NCBI RefSeq assembly: GCF_009380165.1
Contig: NZ_WHUF01000008.1
Span: forward strand, 248,001-312,000
Reading direction: 5' to 3'
DNA from: Rugamonas rivuli
Lineage (GTDB): Bacteria > Pseudomonadota > Gammaproteobacteria > Burkholderiales > Burkholderiaceae_D
DNA: 64,000 nt
Positions 1 through 8,941 of the stretch are shown here, in pieces. Both the position numbers and the translations under genes were made by a program. The notes under the pieces were generated by a model, which saw nothing but the letters and a program-made list of their open reading frames with translations, made no database searches and was not told the origin of the DNA. Every line of letters starts with the position of its first letter. The first letter of the stretch is position 1.

Positions 1-503
1 TGCCGCAGGATGCTGCGCGCGACGCCACCACGCTGCCTTTCATTCGGGCGGCGCTCAAGCGCGGCATACCGCTGCTGGCGATATGCCGCGGCTTCCAGGA
101 AGTGAACGTGGCGCTGGGCGGCACACTGCACCAGGCGGTGCACGACGTACCCGGCATGGCCGATCACCGCGAGCGCAAGGACCAGCCTTTGGCACAGCAA
201 TACGCAGCGTCACATCGCGTGCTGCTGGAGCCGGACGGCCAACTGGCACGCATCCTGGGCGGCGCTTCGCAAATCATGGTCAATTCGCTGCATGGCCAGG
301 GCATCGCCCAACTGGCGCCATCGCTGGCCGTGGAAGCACGCGCCGACGACGGCCTGGTGGAAGCCTACCGCGTAGCAGACGCCAGCAGTTTTGCGCTCGC
401 GGTACAGTGGCATCCAGAGTGGCGCCTGACGGAGAACCCCGATTCCGTCAAATTATTCAAGGCTTTCGGCGAGGCCTGCCGCAACTATAAAAATCAACGC
501 TAA
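1..503 (+). CDS. puuD: Gamma-glutamyl-GABA hydrolase (PuuD-like class I glutamine amidotransferase fold), 3' part
   Basis: The 5' end lies outside the window; the frame is open from base 3. The protein would cleave gamma-glutamyl-GABA (or another gamma-glutamyl amide) to glutamate and the free amino acid, the last step of the gamma-glutamylated putrescine route in the cytoplasm. Visible are the nucleophile elbow LLAICRGFQEVNV with the catalytic Cys and, near the C-terminus, QWHPEW with the catalytic His and Glu. It ends 15 bases before the first ligase gene, so it is the upstream member of the same operon. The family call is firm. The exact substrate is inferred from the neighbouring PuuA- and PuuC-like genes. 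Confidence 0.9.
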   Translation, partial: PQDAARDATTLPFIRAALKRGIPLLAICRGFQEVNVALGGTLHQAVHDVPGMADHRERKDQPLAQQYAASHRVLLEPDGQLARILGGASQIMVNSLHGQGIAQLAPSLAVEARADDGLVEAYRVADASSFALAVQWHPEWRLTENPDSVKLFKAFGEACRNYKNQR

Positions 504-518
504 AAAAGAGAGAGAACC

Positions 519-1889
519 ATGGCAATCCGCGAAAATTTTACTTATACCGACATGGACCTGTGGCTCAACGAGAAGCACGTCACCGAAATCGAATGCCTGG
601 TCCCCGACTTGACCGGCGTGGCACGCGGGAAGATCCTCCCGCGCGGTAAGTTCACCCAGGAGCGCGGCATGCGCATCCCCGAAGCGGTGCTGGGCATGAC
701 CGTGACCGGCAACTACCCGGTGGAGGACGCAGGCTACGACCGTGCCATCTCCACCACCGACCGCGACATGATACTGAAGGCCGATCCGACTACCATCACC
801 ATGGTGCCGTGGGCCACCGATCCGACTGCGCAGGTCATCCACGACTGCTACTTCTCCGACGGCCGTCTGGTCGATTTCGCGCCGCGCTCCGTGCTGCGCC
901 GCGTGCTCAAGCTGTATGCTGATAAAGGCTGGAAGCCTGTCGTAGCGCCGGAACTGGAGTTCTACCTGACCGCAAAAAACAGCGATCCTGATCTGCCTTT
1001 GAAACCGCCTATCGGCCGCAGCGGCCGCGCTGAAACCAGCCGCCAGGTTTACAGCATCGACGCGGTGAATGAATTCGATCCGCTGTTCGAAGACATCTAC
1101 GATTACTGCGACATGATGAACCTCGACGTCGACACGCTGATTCACGAAATCGGCGCCGGCCAGATGGAGATCAACTTCCTGCACGGCGATCCGCTCGGCC
1201 TGGCCGACAAGGTGTTCTTCTTCAAGCGCACCTTGCGCGAGGCTGCGCTTAAGCACGATATGTACGCGACCTTCATGGCCAAGCCGATGGCGGGCGAGCC
1301 GGGTTCCGCGATGCACGTGCACCAGAGCGTGGTCGATCTGAAGACCGGCAAGAACATCTTCAGCGCGGACGACGGCTCGGCCGCGCCGATCTTCAAGCAC
1401 TACATCGGCGGCCTGCAACGCTACATGCCGTCGGCGATGGCGATCGTCGCGCCGTATGTGAATTCGTATCGCCGCATCGTGCGCCACACGGCGGCGCCGA
1501 TCAATATCCAGTGGGGCATGGACAACCGCACCGTCGGTTTCCGCGTACCGGAATCTGGCGTGCAGGATCGTCGCGTGGAGAACCGCATCATCGGCGCGGA
1601 CGCCAACCCGTACCTGGCGCTGGCCGTCACGCTGGCCTGCGGCTATCTCGGCATGACCGAGCAGCTGGAACCGACGCCGATGACCGTCGGCAGCGCCTAC
1701 GACCTGATGGTCGAACTGCCGCAGGGCTTGCCGGAAGCGCTGCAACTGCTGCGTGGCGAGGACAAGCTGCGCAGCGTTCTGGGCGACCGCTTCATCGACG
1801 TCTACTCCGCCATCAAGGATCTGGAGCATCAGGAATTCATGACCGTCATCAGCCCGTGGGAGCGCGAGCACCTGCTGCTGCACGTCTGA
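519..1889 (+). CDS. puuA: Glutamine synthetase family, gamma-glutamylputrescine synthetase-like
   Basis: This 456-residue protein has the glutamine synthetase fold. PuuA enzymes join glutamate to the amino group of putrescine with ATP and so start the gamma-glutamylated polyamine pathway. Family landmarks include MEINF (metal-binding Glu region), the block KPMAGEPGSAMHVHQS (His and ATP/glutamate site) and NRTVGFRVP. Length is normal. The start follows a purine-rich stretch, AGAGAGA. It is strongly similar along its length to the third ligase gene at 6240, with which it shares DLTG/DMTG-ARGKILP and GRSG-T-RQ-YSIDAVN blocks, so one arose from the other. It sits directly after puuD and before a putrescine-type transaminase. 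The amine substrate cannot be read from the sequence. Confidence 0.87.
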   Translation: MAIRENFTYTDMDLWLNEKHVTEIECLVPDLTGVARGKILPRGKFTQERGMRIPEAVLGMTVTGNYPVEDAGYDRAISTTDRDMILKADPTTITMVPWATDPTAQVIHDCYFSDGRLVDFAPRSVLRRVLKLYADKGWKPVVAPELEFYLTAKNSDPDLPLKPPIGRSGRAETSRQVYSIDAVNEFDPLFEDIYDYCDMMNLDVDTLIHEIGAGQMEINFLHGDPLGLADKVFFFKRTLREAALKHDMYATFMAKPMAGEPGSAMHVHQSVVDLKTGKNIFSADDGSAAPIFKHYIGGLQRYMPSAMAIVAPYVNSYRRIVRHTAAPINIQWGMDNRTVGFRVPESGVQDRRVENRIIGADANPYLALAVTLACGYLGMTEQLEPTPMTVGSAYDLMVELPQGLPEALQLLRGEDKLRSVLGDRFIDVYSAIKDLEHQEFMTVISPWEREHLLLHV

Positions 1890-1910
1890 TCACTTTTGAT
1901 AGGAACCACT

Positions 1911-3362
1911 ATGTTGAACAATTCATTGGCGCCTAGCGCCTCTCTGGTCGCGTCGGTGAAGGCCGCAGCGCGCCCGGAAGTGTATGACACCGCCGCCATC
2001 CAGAAGCTGGACACGGCCCACTACATGCATCCCTTCACCGACCACAAGGCGCTGGGCGAAAAAGGCGCGCGCGTGATGGTGCGCGGCGAGGGCATCTACC
2101 TTTGGGATTCGCAAGGCAAGAAGGTATTGGACGGCATGTCCGGCCTGTGGTGCGTCAATGTAGGCTACGGCCGCACCAGCATTTCGGAAGCTGTGTACAA
2201 GCAGATGGAGACGCTGCCGTTCTATAACAGCTTCTTCAACACCACCAATATCCCGGCGGTAGAGCTGGCGGCCAAGCTGGTGAAGATTTCGCCGCCGCAG
2301 TTCAACCACGTCTACTTCACCGGCTCAGGTTCGGAAGGCAACGACACCAATCTGCGCATGGTGCGCCGCTATTGGGATGTGCTGGGCTACAAGGAGCGCC
2401 ACACCATCATCAGCCGCCACAACGCCTATCACGGCAGCACCGTGGCCGGCGCATCGCTGGGCGGCATGGATGGCATGCATGCGCAGGGCGGCTTGCCGAT
2501 TCCCGGCATCGTGCATATCGGCCAGCCGAACTATCTGGAATCCGGGCGCGGCATGACGGAGGACGAATTCGGCATCGAAGCGGCGTCGTGGCTGGAGAAG
2601 AAAATCCTGGAGGTCGGGGCCGACAAGGTGGCGGCCTTCATCGGCGAGCCGATACAGGGCGCGGGTGGTGTCGTGATTCCGCCTGCTACCTACTGGCCGG
2701 AGATCCAGCGCATCTGCGACAAGTACGGCATCCTGCTGATCGCCGATGAGGTGATCTGCGGCTTCGGCCGACTGGGCAAGTGGTTTGCGTCCGAGCTGTT
2801 CGGCATCAAGCCGGACCTGATCACTTTTGCCAAGGGCGTCACCTCGGGCTATGTGCCGCTGGGTGGTGTGCTGGTCGGCGACCGCGTGGCCGATGTGCTG
2901 ATCGAGAAGGGCGGCGAGTTCAATCACGGCTTTACCTACTCGGGCCATCCGGTTGCCTGCGCTGCGGCGCTTGAGAATATCCGCATCATCGAAGACGAGA
3001 AGCTCGTCGAGCGCGTCGGCGGCGAGACCGGGCCGTATCTGAAAAAGCGTTTTGCCGAGCTGGCGGATCATCCGCTGGTTGGCTATGCTGACAGCTGCGG
3101 CTTCGTCGCCGGGTTGAATCTGGTACGCGTCAAAGGCGCGACCGTGCACGAGAATGTGCCGTTCGACGAGGAGCAGGCGGTGGGCATGGTCTGCCGTGGC
3201 TACATGTTTGGCAACGGCATGATCATGCGCGCCGTCGGCGACCGCATGATTATCGCGCCGCCGCTGGTGATGACTTGCGCGCAGATCGACGAGATGATAA
3301 CGCTGATTCGCCACTGCCTGGACCTGACCTACGCGGACGTCCAGCAGCGCGGCTGGCTGTAA
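1911..3362 (+). CDS. spuC: Class III aminotransferase, putrescine/polyamine-pyruvate type (SpuC-like)
   Basis: This is a PLP-dependent fold-type I transaminase of 483 residues. SpuC-type enzymes move the amino group of putrescine or related omega-amines to pyruvate, giving an aminoaldehyde. Seen are the N-terminal YMHPFTDH motif typical of this group, the cofactor-binding segment DEVICGFGR, and the Schiff-base lysine in TFAKGVTSGYVPLGGV. I chose the ATG at 1911 because AGGA sits 6 bases before it; a TTG five codons upstream has no such site. It lies between puuA and an aldehyde dehydrogenase, which would oxidise its product. The class is firm; the amine donor is inferred from context. Confidence 0.87.
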   Translation: MLNNSLAPSASLVASVKAAARPEVYDTAAIQKLDTAHYMHPFTDHKALGEKGARVMVRGEGIYLWDSQGKKVLDGMSGLWCVNVGYGRTSISEAVYKQMETLPFYNSFFNTTNIPAVELAAKLVKISPPQFNHVYFTGSGSEGNDTNLRMVRRYWDVLGYKERHTIISRHNAYHGSTVAGASLGGMDGMHAQGGLPIPGIVHIGQPNYLESGRGMTEDEFGIEAASWLEKKILEVGADKVAAFIGEPIQGAGGVVIPPATYWPEIQRICDKYGILLIADEVICGFGRLGKWFASELFGIKPDLITFAKGVTSGYVPLGGVLVGDRVADVLIEKGGEFNHGFTYSGHPVACAAALENIRIIEDEKLVERVGGETGPYLKKRFAELADHPLVGYADSCGFVAGLNLVRVKGATVHENVPFDEEQAVGMVCRGYMFGNGMIMRAVGDRMIIAPPLVMTCAQIDEMITLIRHCLDLTYADVQQRGWL

Positions 3363-3381
3363 TTCTGGATTGGAGACGAAT

Positions 3382-4869
3382 ATGACTACAACATCGTGGC
3401 ATGAGCGGGCGAACAGCCTGCAAATCGACGGCCGCGCCTTTATCGGCGGCGAGCGCGTCTCGGCAAAATCGGAGCAGCTGTTCGAGAACCTGTCGCCTAT
3501 CGACGGCCGCAAGCTTGGCATGGTGGCGCGCTGCGGCGGCGCCGATGTCGATGTGGCGGTGGCTTCCGCACGCGCAGCGTTCGAGGACCGCCGCTGGGCT
3601 GGCAAGTCGCCGGCGCAGCGCAAGCGTACGCTGATCAAGTTTGCGGATCTGGTGCAGAAGTACGGCCCCGAGCTGGCGCTGCTTGAAACGCTGGACATGG
3701 GCAAACCAATCAAATACAGCCAGAGCGTGGACGTGGGCGCGACCGCCAACTGCCTGCGCTGGTACGGCGAGGCGATCGACAAGATCTACGACGAGATCGC
3801 ACCGACGGCGGCCAACAGCCTGGCGCTGATCACACGCGAGGCGGTCGGCGTGGTGGCGGCCATCGTGCCGTGGAATTATCCGATGATCATGGCCGCGTGG
3901 AAGATCGCGCCTGCGCTGGCCGCCGGTAACAGCGTGGTGCTCAAGCCGTCCGAGAAATCGCCGTTGACGGCGCTGCGGCTGGCGGAGATCGCGCTGGAGG
4001 CGGGCATTCCGCCGGGCGTGTTCAATGTGCTGCCGGGTTATGGACACGAGGCCGGTGCCGCGCTGGCGCTGCACATGGACGTGGACTGCATCGGCTTCAC
4101 CGGCTCCACCCGTGTCGGCAAGCAGATTTTGCAGATGGCCGGCCAATCCAATTTGAAGCGGGCCTGGACTGAGCTGGGCGGCAAGTCCGCCAACATCGTT
4201 TGCGCCGATTGTCCCGATCTGGACAAGGCGGTGCAGGCGGCGATTGGTTCCATCTACTTCAACCAGGGCGAGAGCTGCAACGCGCCTTCGCGCTTGTTTG
4301 TCGAAGCGTCGATCAAGGACCAGTTCCTCGAAAAGGCGCTGGCGATGATGCCGAGCTTCCAGCCGGGCGATCCGCTGGACGAGAACACCGTCATGGGCGC
4401 CATCGTCGATGCGACGCAATTGAAGACGGTGATGGGCTATATCGAAGCCGGCCAGTCGGGCGGTGCCAAGCTGCTGTCCGGCGGCCGCCAGGCGCGCACC
4501 GATACCGGTGGCTTCTACGTCGAGCCGACGCTGTTCGACCAGGTCGACAGCAGCATGACCATCGCGCGCGAGGAGATCTTCGGGCCGGTGCTGTCGGTGT
4601 TGAGCTTCACCGACGTGAAGGACGCCGTCAAGCAGGCCAACTCCACTCCATACGGCTTGCAGGCCGCCGTGTGGACGGCCGATATCAGCAAGGCGATTCA
4701 GACTGCGCGCGCGCTGCGTGCTGGCACCGTGCACGTGAACCAGTACGATGGCGACGACATCACCGTGCCGTTCGGCGGCTACAAGCAGTCCGGCAATGGC
4801 CGCGACAAATCGCTGCACGCTTTCGACAAATACACCGAACTGAAAACTACATGGATACAAATCGGCTAG
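3382..4869 (+). CDS. puuC: NAD(P)-dependent aldehyde dehydrogenase, PuuC-like
   Basis: This is a 495-residue aldehyde dehydrogenase. In this setting it would oxidise gamma-glutamyl-gamma-aminobutyraldehyde or free aminoaldehydes to the acid. Visible are the NAD-binding segment with PWNYP and KPSEKSPLTAL, the general-base motif ELGGKSANIV, and the active-site Cys in NQGESCNAPSR. GGAG at 3372 precedes the ATG at 3382; the TTG four codons earlier is rejected because it overlaps that site. Its last 19 bases overlap the next ligase gene, which points to translational coupling. Substrate specificity is inferred from the operon only. Confidence 0.87.
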   Translation: MTTTSWHERANSLQIDGRAFIGGERVSAKSEQLFENLSPIDGRKLGMVARCGGADVDVAVASARAAFEDRRWAGKSPAQRKRTLIKFADLVQKYGPELALLETLDMGKPIKYSQSVDVGATANCLRWYGEAIDKIYDEIAPTAANSLALITREAVGVVAAIVPWNYPMIMAAWKIAPALAAGNSVVLKPSEKSPLTALRLAEIALEAGIPPGVFNVLPGYGHEAGAALALHMDVDCIGFTGSTRVGKQILQMAGQSNLKRAWTELGGKSANIVCADCPDLDKAVQAAIGSIYFNQGESCNAPSRLFVEASIKDQFLEKALAMMPSFQPGDPLDENTVMGAIVDATQLKTVMGYIEAGQSGGAKLLSGGRQARTDTGGFYVEPTLFDQVDSSMTIAREEIFGPVLSVLSFTDVKDAVKQANSTPYGLQAAVWTADISKAIQTARALRAGTVHVNQYDGDDITVPFGGYKQSGNGRDKSLHAFDKYTELKTTWIQIG

Positions 4870-6230
4870 ACAGTACGGCGGCTCGCTCGACGGAGGAATC
4901 GCAGCGCGAGCTGGCGGCGAAAGGCGTGCGCTTCGTGTTCGCGCAGTTCACGGACATACACGGTGCGGCCAAGGGAAAGCTGATACCGCTGGCGCATCTG
5001 GACGATATCGTTTCGCCGGGTGCGGGATTTTCGGGGCCGTCGATCTGGGGCACGGGTTTGCCGCGCACAGGTCCACGTTCGGAATACTATGGCCGCGCCG
5101 ATCTCTCCACATTGAAGATCATGCCGTGGCTGCCGGGCTACGCACGCGTGGTGCTGGACGGCCATGTGGCGGGTGTGCCTTTCGATGCTTGCCCGCGCCA
5201 GGTATTGCGCAAGCAGGTCGAGCGGCTGGCGCAGCGCGGCTGGACCTTAAACACGGGGCTGGAACCGGAGTTCTTCCTGCTGCAAAAAGGTGCCGACGGC
5301 TATGACGCCGAAGCGGCCGACACGCTGGAAAAACCATCCTACGACACCAAGAGTCTGCTGCGCCGGCGCGGCTTCATCGAGAAGCTGACAACGTCGCTGG
5401 ACCAGTGCGGCCTTGGCGTCTTCCAGATCGACCACGAGGACGCGACCGGCCAGTTTGAAGTCAACTACAAGTACGCCGACGCGCTCAAGGCTGCGGACAA
5501 CTTCATGCTCTTCAAGATGGCGGCGCAGCATATCGCCGAAGAGGAGGGCATGCTGTTCTCGATGATGCCCAAACCGTTCGCCGACCGTCCGGGCAGCGGG
5601 CTGCATTTCCACTTGTCGCTGGCGAACGTCGCAGGGAAGCCGCTGTTCGCACTGGGTGAAGAGACGGAGCCGGGCGGGCGCGATCTCGGCCTGTCATCGC
5701 TGGCCTATCACTTCATGGCCGGCCTGCTGAACCACGCCCCGGCGTTGACGGCGCTGTGCGCGCCGACAGTCAATTCGTATAAACGATTAATGTGCGGGCA
5801 GTCGCAGTCTGGCACCAGCTGGGCGCCAGCCTTTATCGGCTATGGCGACAACAACCGCACCACGGTGGCGCGGGTGGTTTATCAACGCATCGAGTGGAGG
5901 CTGCCGGATAGTTCGGCCAACCCCTATCTGGCGCTGGCGGGCGTGATCGCTGCGGGACTGGATGGCATCGACCGGGCGCTGGCCGCAGGTGAACCGGTCA
6001 ATCAGGATGTGTACGAGATGTCCGATGCGGCGCGCGCGGAGCTGGGCTTGAAACTGCTGCCGCAGAATCTCGGCGAGGCCGCCGCCGCGCTGAAGGCCGA
6101 CACGAGGCTGATCGCCGCGCTGGGCACGGATATCGTCAACGAGTTTGTGGCGCTGAAGAGCGCTGAATGGATCGAATACAGTCAACACGTCAGCGCCTGG
6201 GAGACCAAGCGCTATCTCGACCGCTTTTAG
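4851..6230 (+). CDS. glnT: Type III-like glutamate-amine/ammonia ligase (GlnT-type glutamine synthetase family)
   Basis: This 459-residue glutamine synthetase homologue belongs to a different subgroup from its two neighbours. It opens with KGVRFVFAQFTDIHGAAKGK and has an aromatic/Pro-rich early loop (GPSIWGTGLP), as in proteins annotated as type III glutamate-ammonia ligase or gamma-glutamylmethylamide synthetase. Ligase landmarks are TGQFEVNYKYADAL, KPFADRPGSGLHFHLS and NNRTTVARV. The ATG at 4851 lies inside the end of the aldehyde dehydrogenase gene (19-base overlap); the open frame further upstream is only a shadow of that gene. Presumably it gamma-glutamylates a small amine, but no amine preference can be read from the sequence. 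Confidence 0.78.
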   Translation: MDTNRLDSTAARSTEESQRELAAKGVRFVFAQFTDIHGAAKGKLIPLAHLDDIVSPGAGFSGPSIWGTGLPRTGPRSEYYGRADLSTLKIMPWLPGYARVVLDGHVAGVPFDACPRQVLRKQVERLAQRGWTLNTGLEPEFFLLQKGADGYDAEAADTLEKPSYDTKSLLRRRGFIEKLTTSLDQCGLGVFQIDHEDATGQFEVNYKYADALKAADNFMLFKMAAQHIAEEEGMLFSMMPKPFADRPGSGLHFHLSLANVAGKPLFALGEETEPGGRDLGLSSLAYHFMAGLLNHAPALTALCAPTVNSYKRLMCGQSQSGTSWAPAFIGYGDNNRTTVARVVYQRIEWRLPDSSANPYLALAGVIAAGLDGIDRALAAGEPVNQDVYEMSDAARAELGLKLLPQNLGEAAAALKADTRLIAALGTDIVNEFVALKSAEWIEYSQHVSAWETKRYLDRF

Positions 6231-6239
6231 GAGCAAGCG

Positions 6240-7577
6240 ATGAGCCAGGCCATGAAGGACTTTCTACGCGACCGCAATATTCACGAAGTGGAGTGCGTGA
6301 TCGCCGACATGACCGGTATCGCCCGTGGCAAGATACTGCCCAAGGATCTCTTCCTCAGCGAGGGTGAGATGCGCTTGCCCAAGAGCGTTCTGCTCAACAC
6401 CGTCAACGGCGAGCAGCCCAACAATCTCCCCTACACCGGCGCCACCGATCCGGACATGATCTGCGTGCCGGACCTGGCCACGCTGCGGCAGGTGCCGTGG
6501 GCGGCGGAGAACGTCGCGCTGGTGATTCACGACTGCCAGAATTTCGATGGCTCGCCGGTCGGCCTGTCGCCGCGCGCCGTGCTGCGCAAAGTGCTCAAGC
6601 TATATGCGGAGCGCGGCTGGCAGCCGGTGGTGGCGCCGGAGATGGAGTTCTATCTGGTCGCCCGAAGCAGCAATCCGCACGAGCCGCTGACGCCCCCGTT
6701 GGGCCGCAGCGGCAAGACGGAATCTGGCCGTCAATCGTATTCCATCGACGCCGTGAACGACTTCGATCCTTTCTTCCTGGAGCTTTCCACCTTCTGCAAG
6801 CAGCACGACCTGGGCGTGGAGACGCTGATACACGAAGCGGGGGCGGGCCAGATGGAGATCAATTTCACGCACGGCGAGGCGCTGGAGCTGGCCGACCGCG
6901 TCTTCCTCTTCAAGCGCGCAGTGCGGGAGACGGCGCTGCGGCACGGGATCTTCGCTACCTTCATGGCCAAGCCGATGGAGACGGAGCCCGGCAGCGCGAT
7001 GCACATCCACCAGAGCGTGCTCGATACCGCGACCGGCGCGAACATCTTCAGTCGCGCCGACGGAGAGGCTAGCGCCTTGTTCTTCAACTATATCGCGGGA
7101 CTGGAGCAATACGCGGCGGCGGCTACGCTGCTGTTTGCGCCGCACGTGAATTCGTATCGCCGCCTGTCGCGCTTCATGTCGGCGCCGACCAATGTGCACT
7201 GGGGTTACGACAACCGCACCTGCGGCATCCGAATTCCCAATTCCGCGCCGCTGAACCGGCGCGTGGAGAACCGTGTGCCGGGCGTGGACGTCAATCCCTA
7301 CCTGGCGATGGCGGCCACGCTGGCCTGCGGCTATCTCGGCATGACTCAAGGCTTGACGCCATCGCCACCGACGGCCGACAGCGCCGAGCATGTGCACGAC
7401 CAGCTGCCGCGCAATCTGGAGGACGCCATTCTGCGCCTGCGCGAATGCCAGCCACTGAGCGAGATTCTGGGCGAGTTGTTCGTACAGGCCTTCTGCGAAG
7501 TGAAGGAACTGGAGTTTGCCACCTACAGCCGCGTGATCAGCTCTTGGGAGCGCGAGCACTTGATGCTGCTGGTGTAA
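6240..7577 (+). CDS. Second PuuA-like glutamine synthetase family ligase
   Basis: This 445-residue protein is a close paralogue of the ligase at 519. It shares the opening (DMTGIARGKILPKDLF), the GRSGKTESGRQSYSIDAVN block, the metal-site MEINF, KPMETEPGSAMHIHQS and NRTCGIRIP. An AGGAG at 6229-6233 overlaps the preceding stop codon and supports the ATG at 6240. With the neighbours at 519 and 4851 it makes three ligases of one superfamily in a single operon. Either each handles a different amine (putrescine, cadaverine, ethanolamine, spermidine or others) or they form mixed oligomers; the sequence does not decide. Confidence 0.84.
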   Translation: MSQAMKDFLRDRNIHEVECVIADMTGIARGKILPKDLFLSEGEMRLPKSVLLNTVNGEQPNNLPYTGATDPDMICVPDLATLRQVPWAAENVALVIHDCQNFDGSPVGLSPRAVLRKVLKLYAERGWQPVVAPEMEFYLVARSSNPHEPLTPPLGRSGKTESGRQSYSIDAVNDFDPFFLELSTFCKQHDLGVETLIHEAGAGQMEINFTHGEALELADRVFLFKRAVRETALRHGIFATFMAKPMETEPGSAMHIHQSVLDTATGANIFSRADGEASALFFNYIAGLEQYAAAATLLFAPHVNSYRRLSRFMSAPTNVHWGYDNRTCGIRIPNSAPLNRRVENRVPGVDVNPYLAMAATLACGYLGMTQGLTPSPPTADSAEHVHDQLPRNLEDAILRLRECQPLSEILGELFVQAFCEVKELEFATYSRVISSWEREHLMLLV

Positions 7578-7579
7578 CC

Positions 7580-8941
7580 ATGGCCGGCACCCGCGACGGA
7601 TTGAACTGGCCGCGTGCGCAGGCGCTGGCCGCCGCTGAACGCGCCAACTACATCGCGCGCAATCCCGAATCGGCGCGGCTGGCGGGGCAGGCCGCGGAGC
7701 ATCTGCTGTTCGGCGTGCCGATGCACTGGATGAACGACTGGTCCACGCCGTTCGCGTTGACGGTACGCGAAGCATCGGGTGCCCGCTTCCGCGACGCGGA
7801 CGGCCACGAATACATCGACTTCTGCCTCGGCGACACCGGCGCCATGTTCGGCCACGCGCCACCGCCGGTGGCGCAGGCCATCGCGCGCCAGGCTGCGCGC
7901 GGCTACACCGCCATGCTGCCTTCGGAAGACGCCGCGCCGGTGGCGGCGGAGCTGGCGCGGCGTTTCGGCCTGCCGTACTGGCAGTTCGCCTTGTCCGCAT
8001 CGGACGCCAACCGTTTCGTGCTGCGCTGGCTCCGCGCTGCGACGGGCCGCAGCAAGGTGCTGGTCTTCAACGGCTGCTATCACGGCACAGTGGACGATGT
8101 GTTTGTCGATCTGGTGGACGGCGTGCCGACGCAGCGCGACAGCCTGCTTGGTCAGGTTCACAAACTGACGGATCACACGGTGGTTGTTGAGTTCAACGAC
8201 CTGCCGGCGTTGGAAGCGGCGTTGAAGCAGGGCGACATCGCCTGCGTGCTGGCCGAGCCGGTGATGACCAACATCGGCATGGTGCTGCCGCGACCGGGCT
8301 ATTGGGAGGCCGCGCAGCAGCTCATCAAGCGCCACGGCAGCCTGCTGGTGATCGACGAGACGCACACCATCAGCAGCGGCCCCGGAGGTTACGCGCAAGC
8401 GCATGGCATGCAGCCGGATGCGCTGGTAATTGGGAAGCCTATCGGCGGCGGCATTCCTTGTGCGGTCTATGGATTTACGGAGGAACTGGCGCGGCGCGTG
8501 GAGAAGGCCAAGCATGATGCGCCACCAGGTCATTCAGGCATCGGCACCACGCTGAGCGCCAACATGTTCGCGATGGCCGCGATTCGCGCCAATCTGGAGC
8601 AGGTGATGACGGAGCAGGCCTACCAGCACATGTTCGCGCTGGCGGCCCAATTGGCGGAAGGCTTGCGTTCCGTGATCGCGCGCTACAAGCTGCCGTGGTG
8701 CGTCACCCAAATCGGCGCCCGCACCGAGTTCCAGTTCACGCCGACACCACCGCAAAACGGCACGCAAGCGCAATCGATACTGGACAGCGACCTTGAACAG
8801 ATCATCCACCTTTACCTGCTCAACCGAGGCCTGCTGATCACGCCGTTCCACAACATGCTGCTGGTATGCCCGGATACCAGCGACAACGACATCAAGCAGC
8901 TATTGGCCGCGTTTGAAAACTGCGTCAGACAGTTCGTTTAG
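7580..8941 (+). CDS. Class III aminotransferase / glutamate-1-semialdehyde aminomutase-like PLP enzyme
   Basis: The protein has 453 residues in the class III transaminase fold. It is nearer to the glutamate-1-semialdehyde mutase branch than to the SpuC enzyme at 1911. Seen are YIDFCLGDTGAMFGHAPP (typical of that branch), DETHTISSGPGGY (cofactor Asp) and GKPIGGGIPCAVYGF with the PLP lysine. The ATG at 7580 lies two bases after the stop of the preceding ligase, so it is translationally coupled; a longer frame upstream only shadows that ligase. It is not expected to be HemL itself, as its place is in an amine operon and the N-terminus is longer. The substrate is unknown. It ends convergently with panB, with a 4-base overlap. 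Confidence 0.78.
   Translation: MAGTRDGLNWPRAQALAAAERANYIARNPESARLAGQAAEHLLFGVPMHWMNDWSTPFALTVREASGARFRDADGHEYIDFCLGDTGAMFGHAPPPVAQAIARQAARGYTAMLPSEDAAPVAAELARRFGLPYWQFALSASDANRFVLRWLRAATGRSKVLVFNGCYHGTVDDVFVDLVDGVPTQRDSLLGQVHKLTDHTVVVEFNDLPALEAALKQGDIACVLAEPVMTNIGMVLPRPGYWEAAQQLIKRHGSLLVIDETHTISSGPGGYAQAHGMQPDALVIGKPIGGGIPCAVYGFTEELARRVEKAKHDAPPGHSGIGTTLSANMFAMAAIRANLEQVMTEQAYQHMFALAAQLAEGLRSVIARYKLPWCVTQIGARTEFQFTPTPPQNGTQAQSILDSDLEQIIHLYLLNRGLLITPFHNMLLVCPDTSDNDIKQLLAAFENCVRQFV

Noticed and set aside
453..1883. Long open frame on the minus strand opposite the first ligase gene
   Set aside because: Third-position GC bias leaves opposite strands open in such DNA. It has no ribosome site and no family pattern; the plus-strand gene is certain. 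The same holds for the frames at 19831-21738, 21802-23949, 24070-25647 and 34428-36236.
4200..4850. 650-base upstream extension of the GlnT-type ligase frame
   Set aside because: It lies wholly within the aldehyde dehydrogenase gene in another frame, is Arg-rich without fold pattern, and the family start is at 4851.
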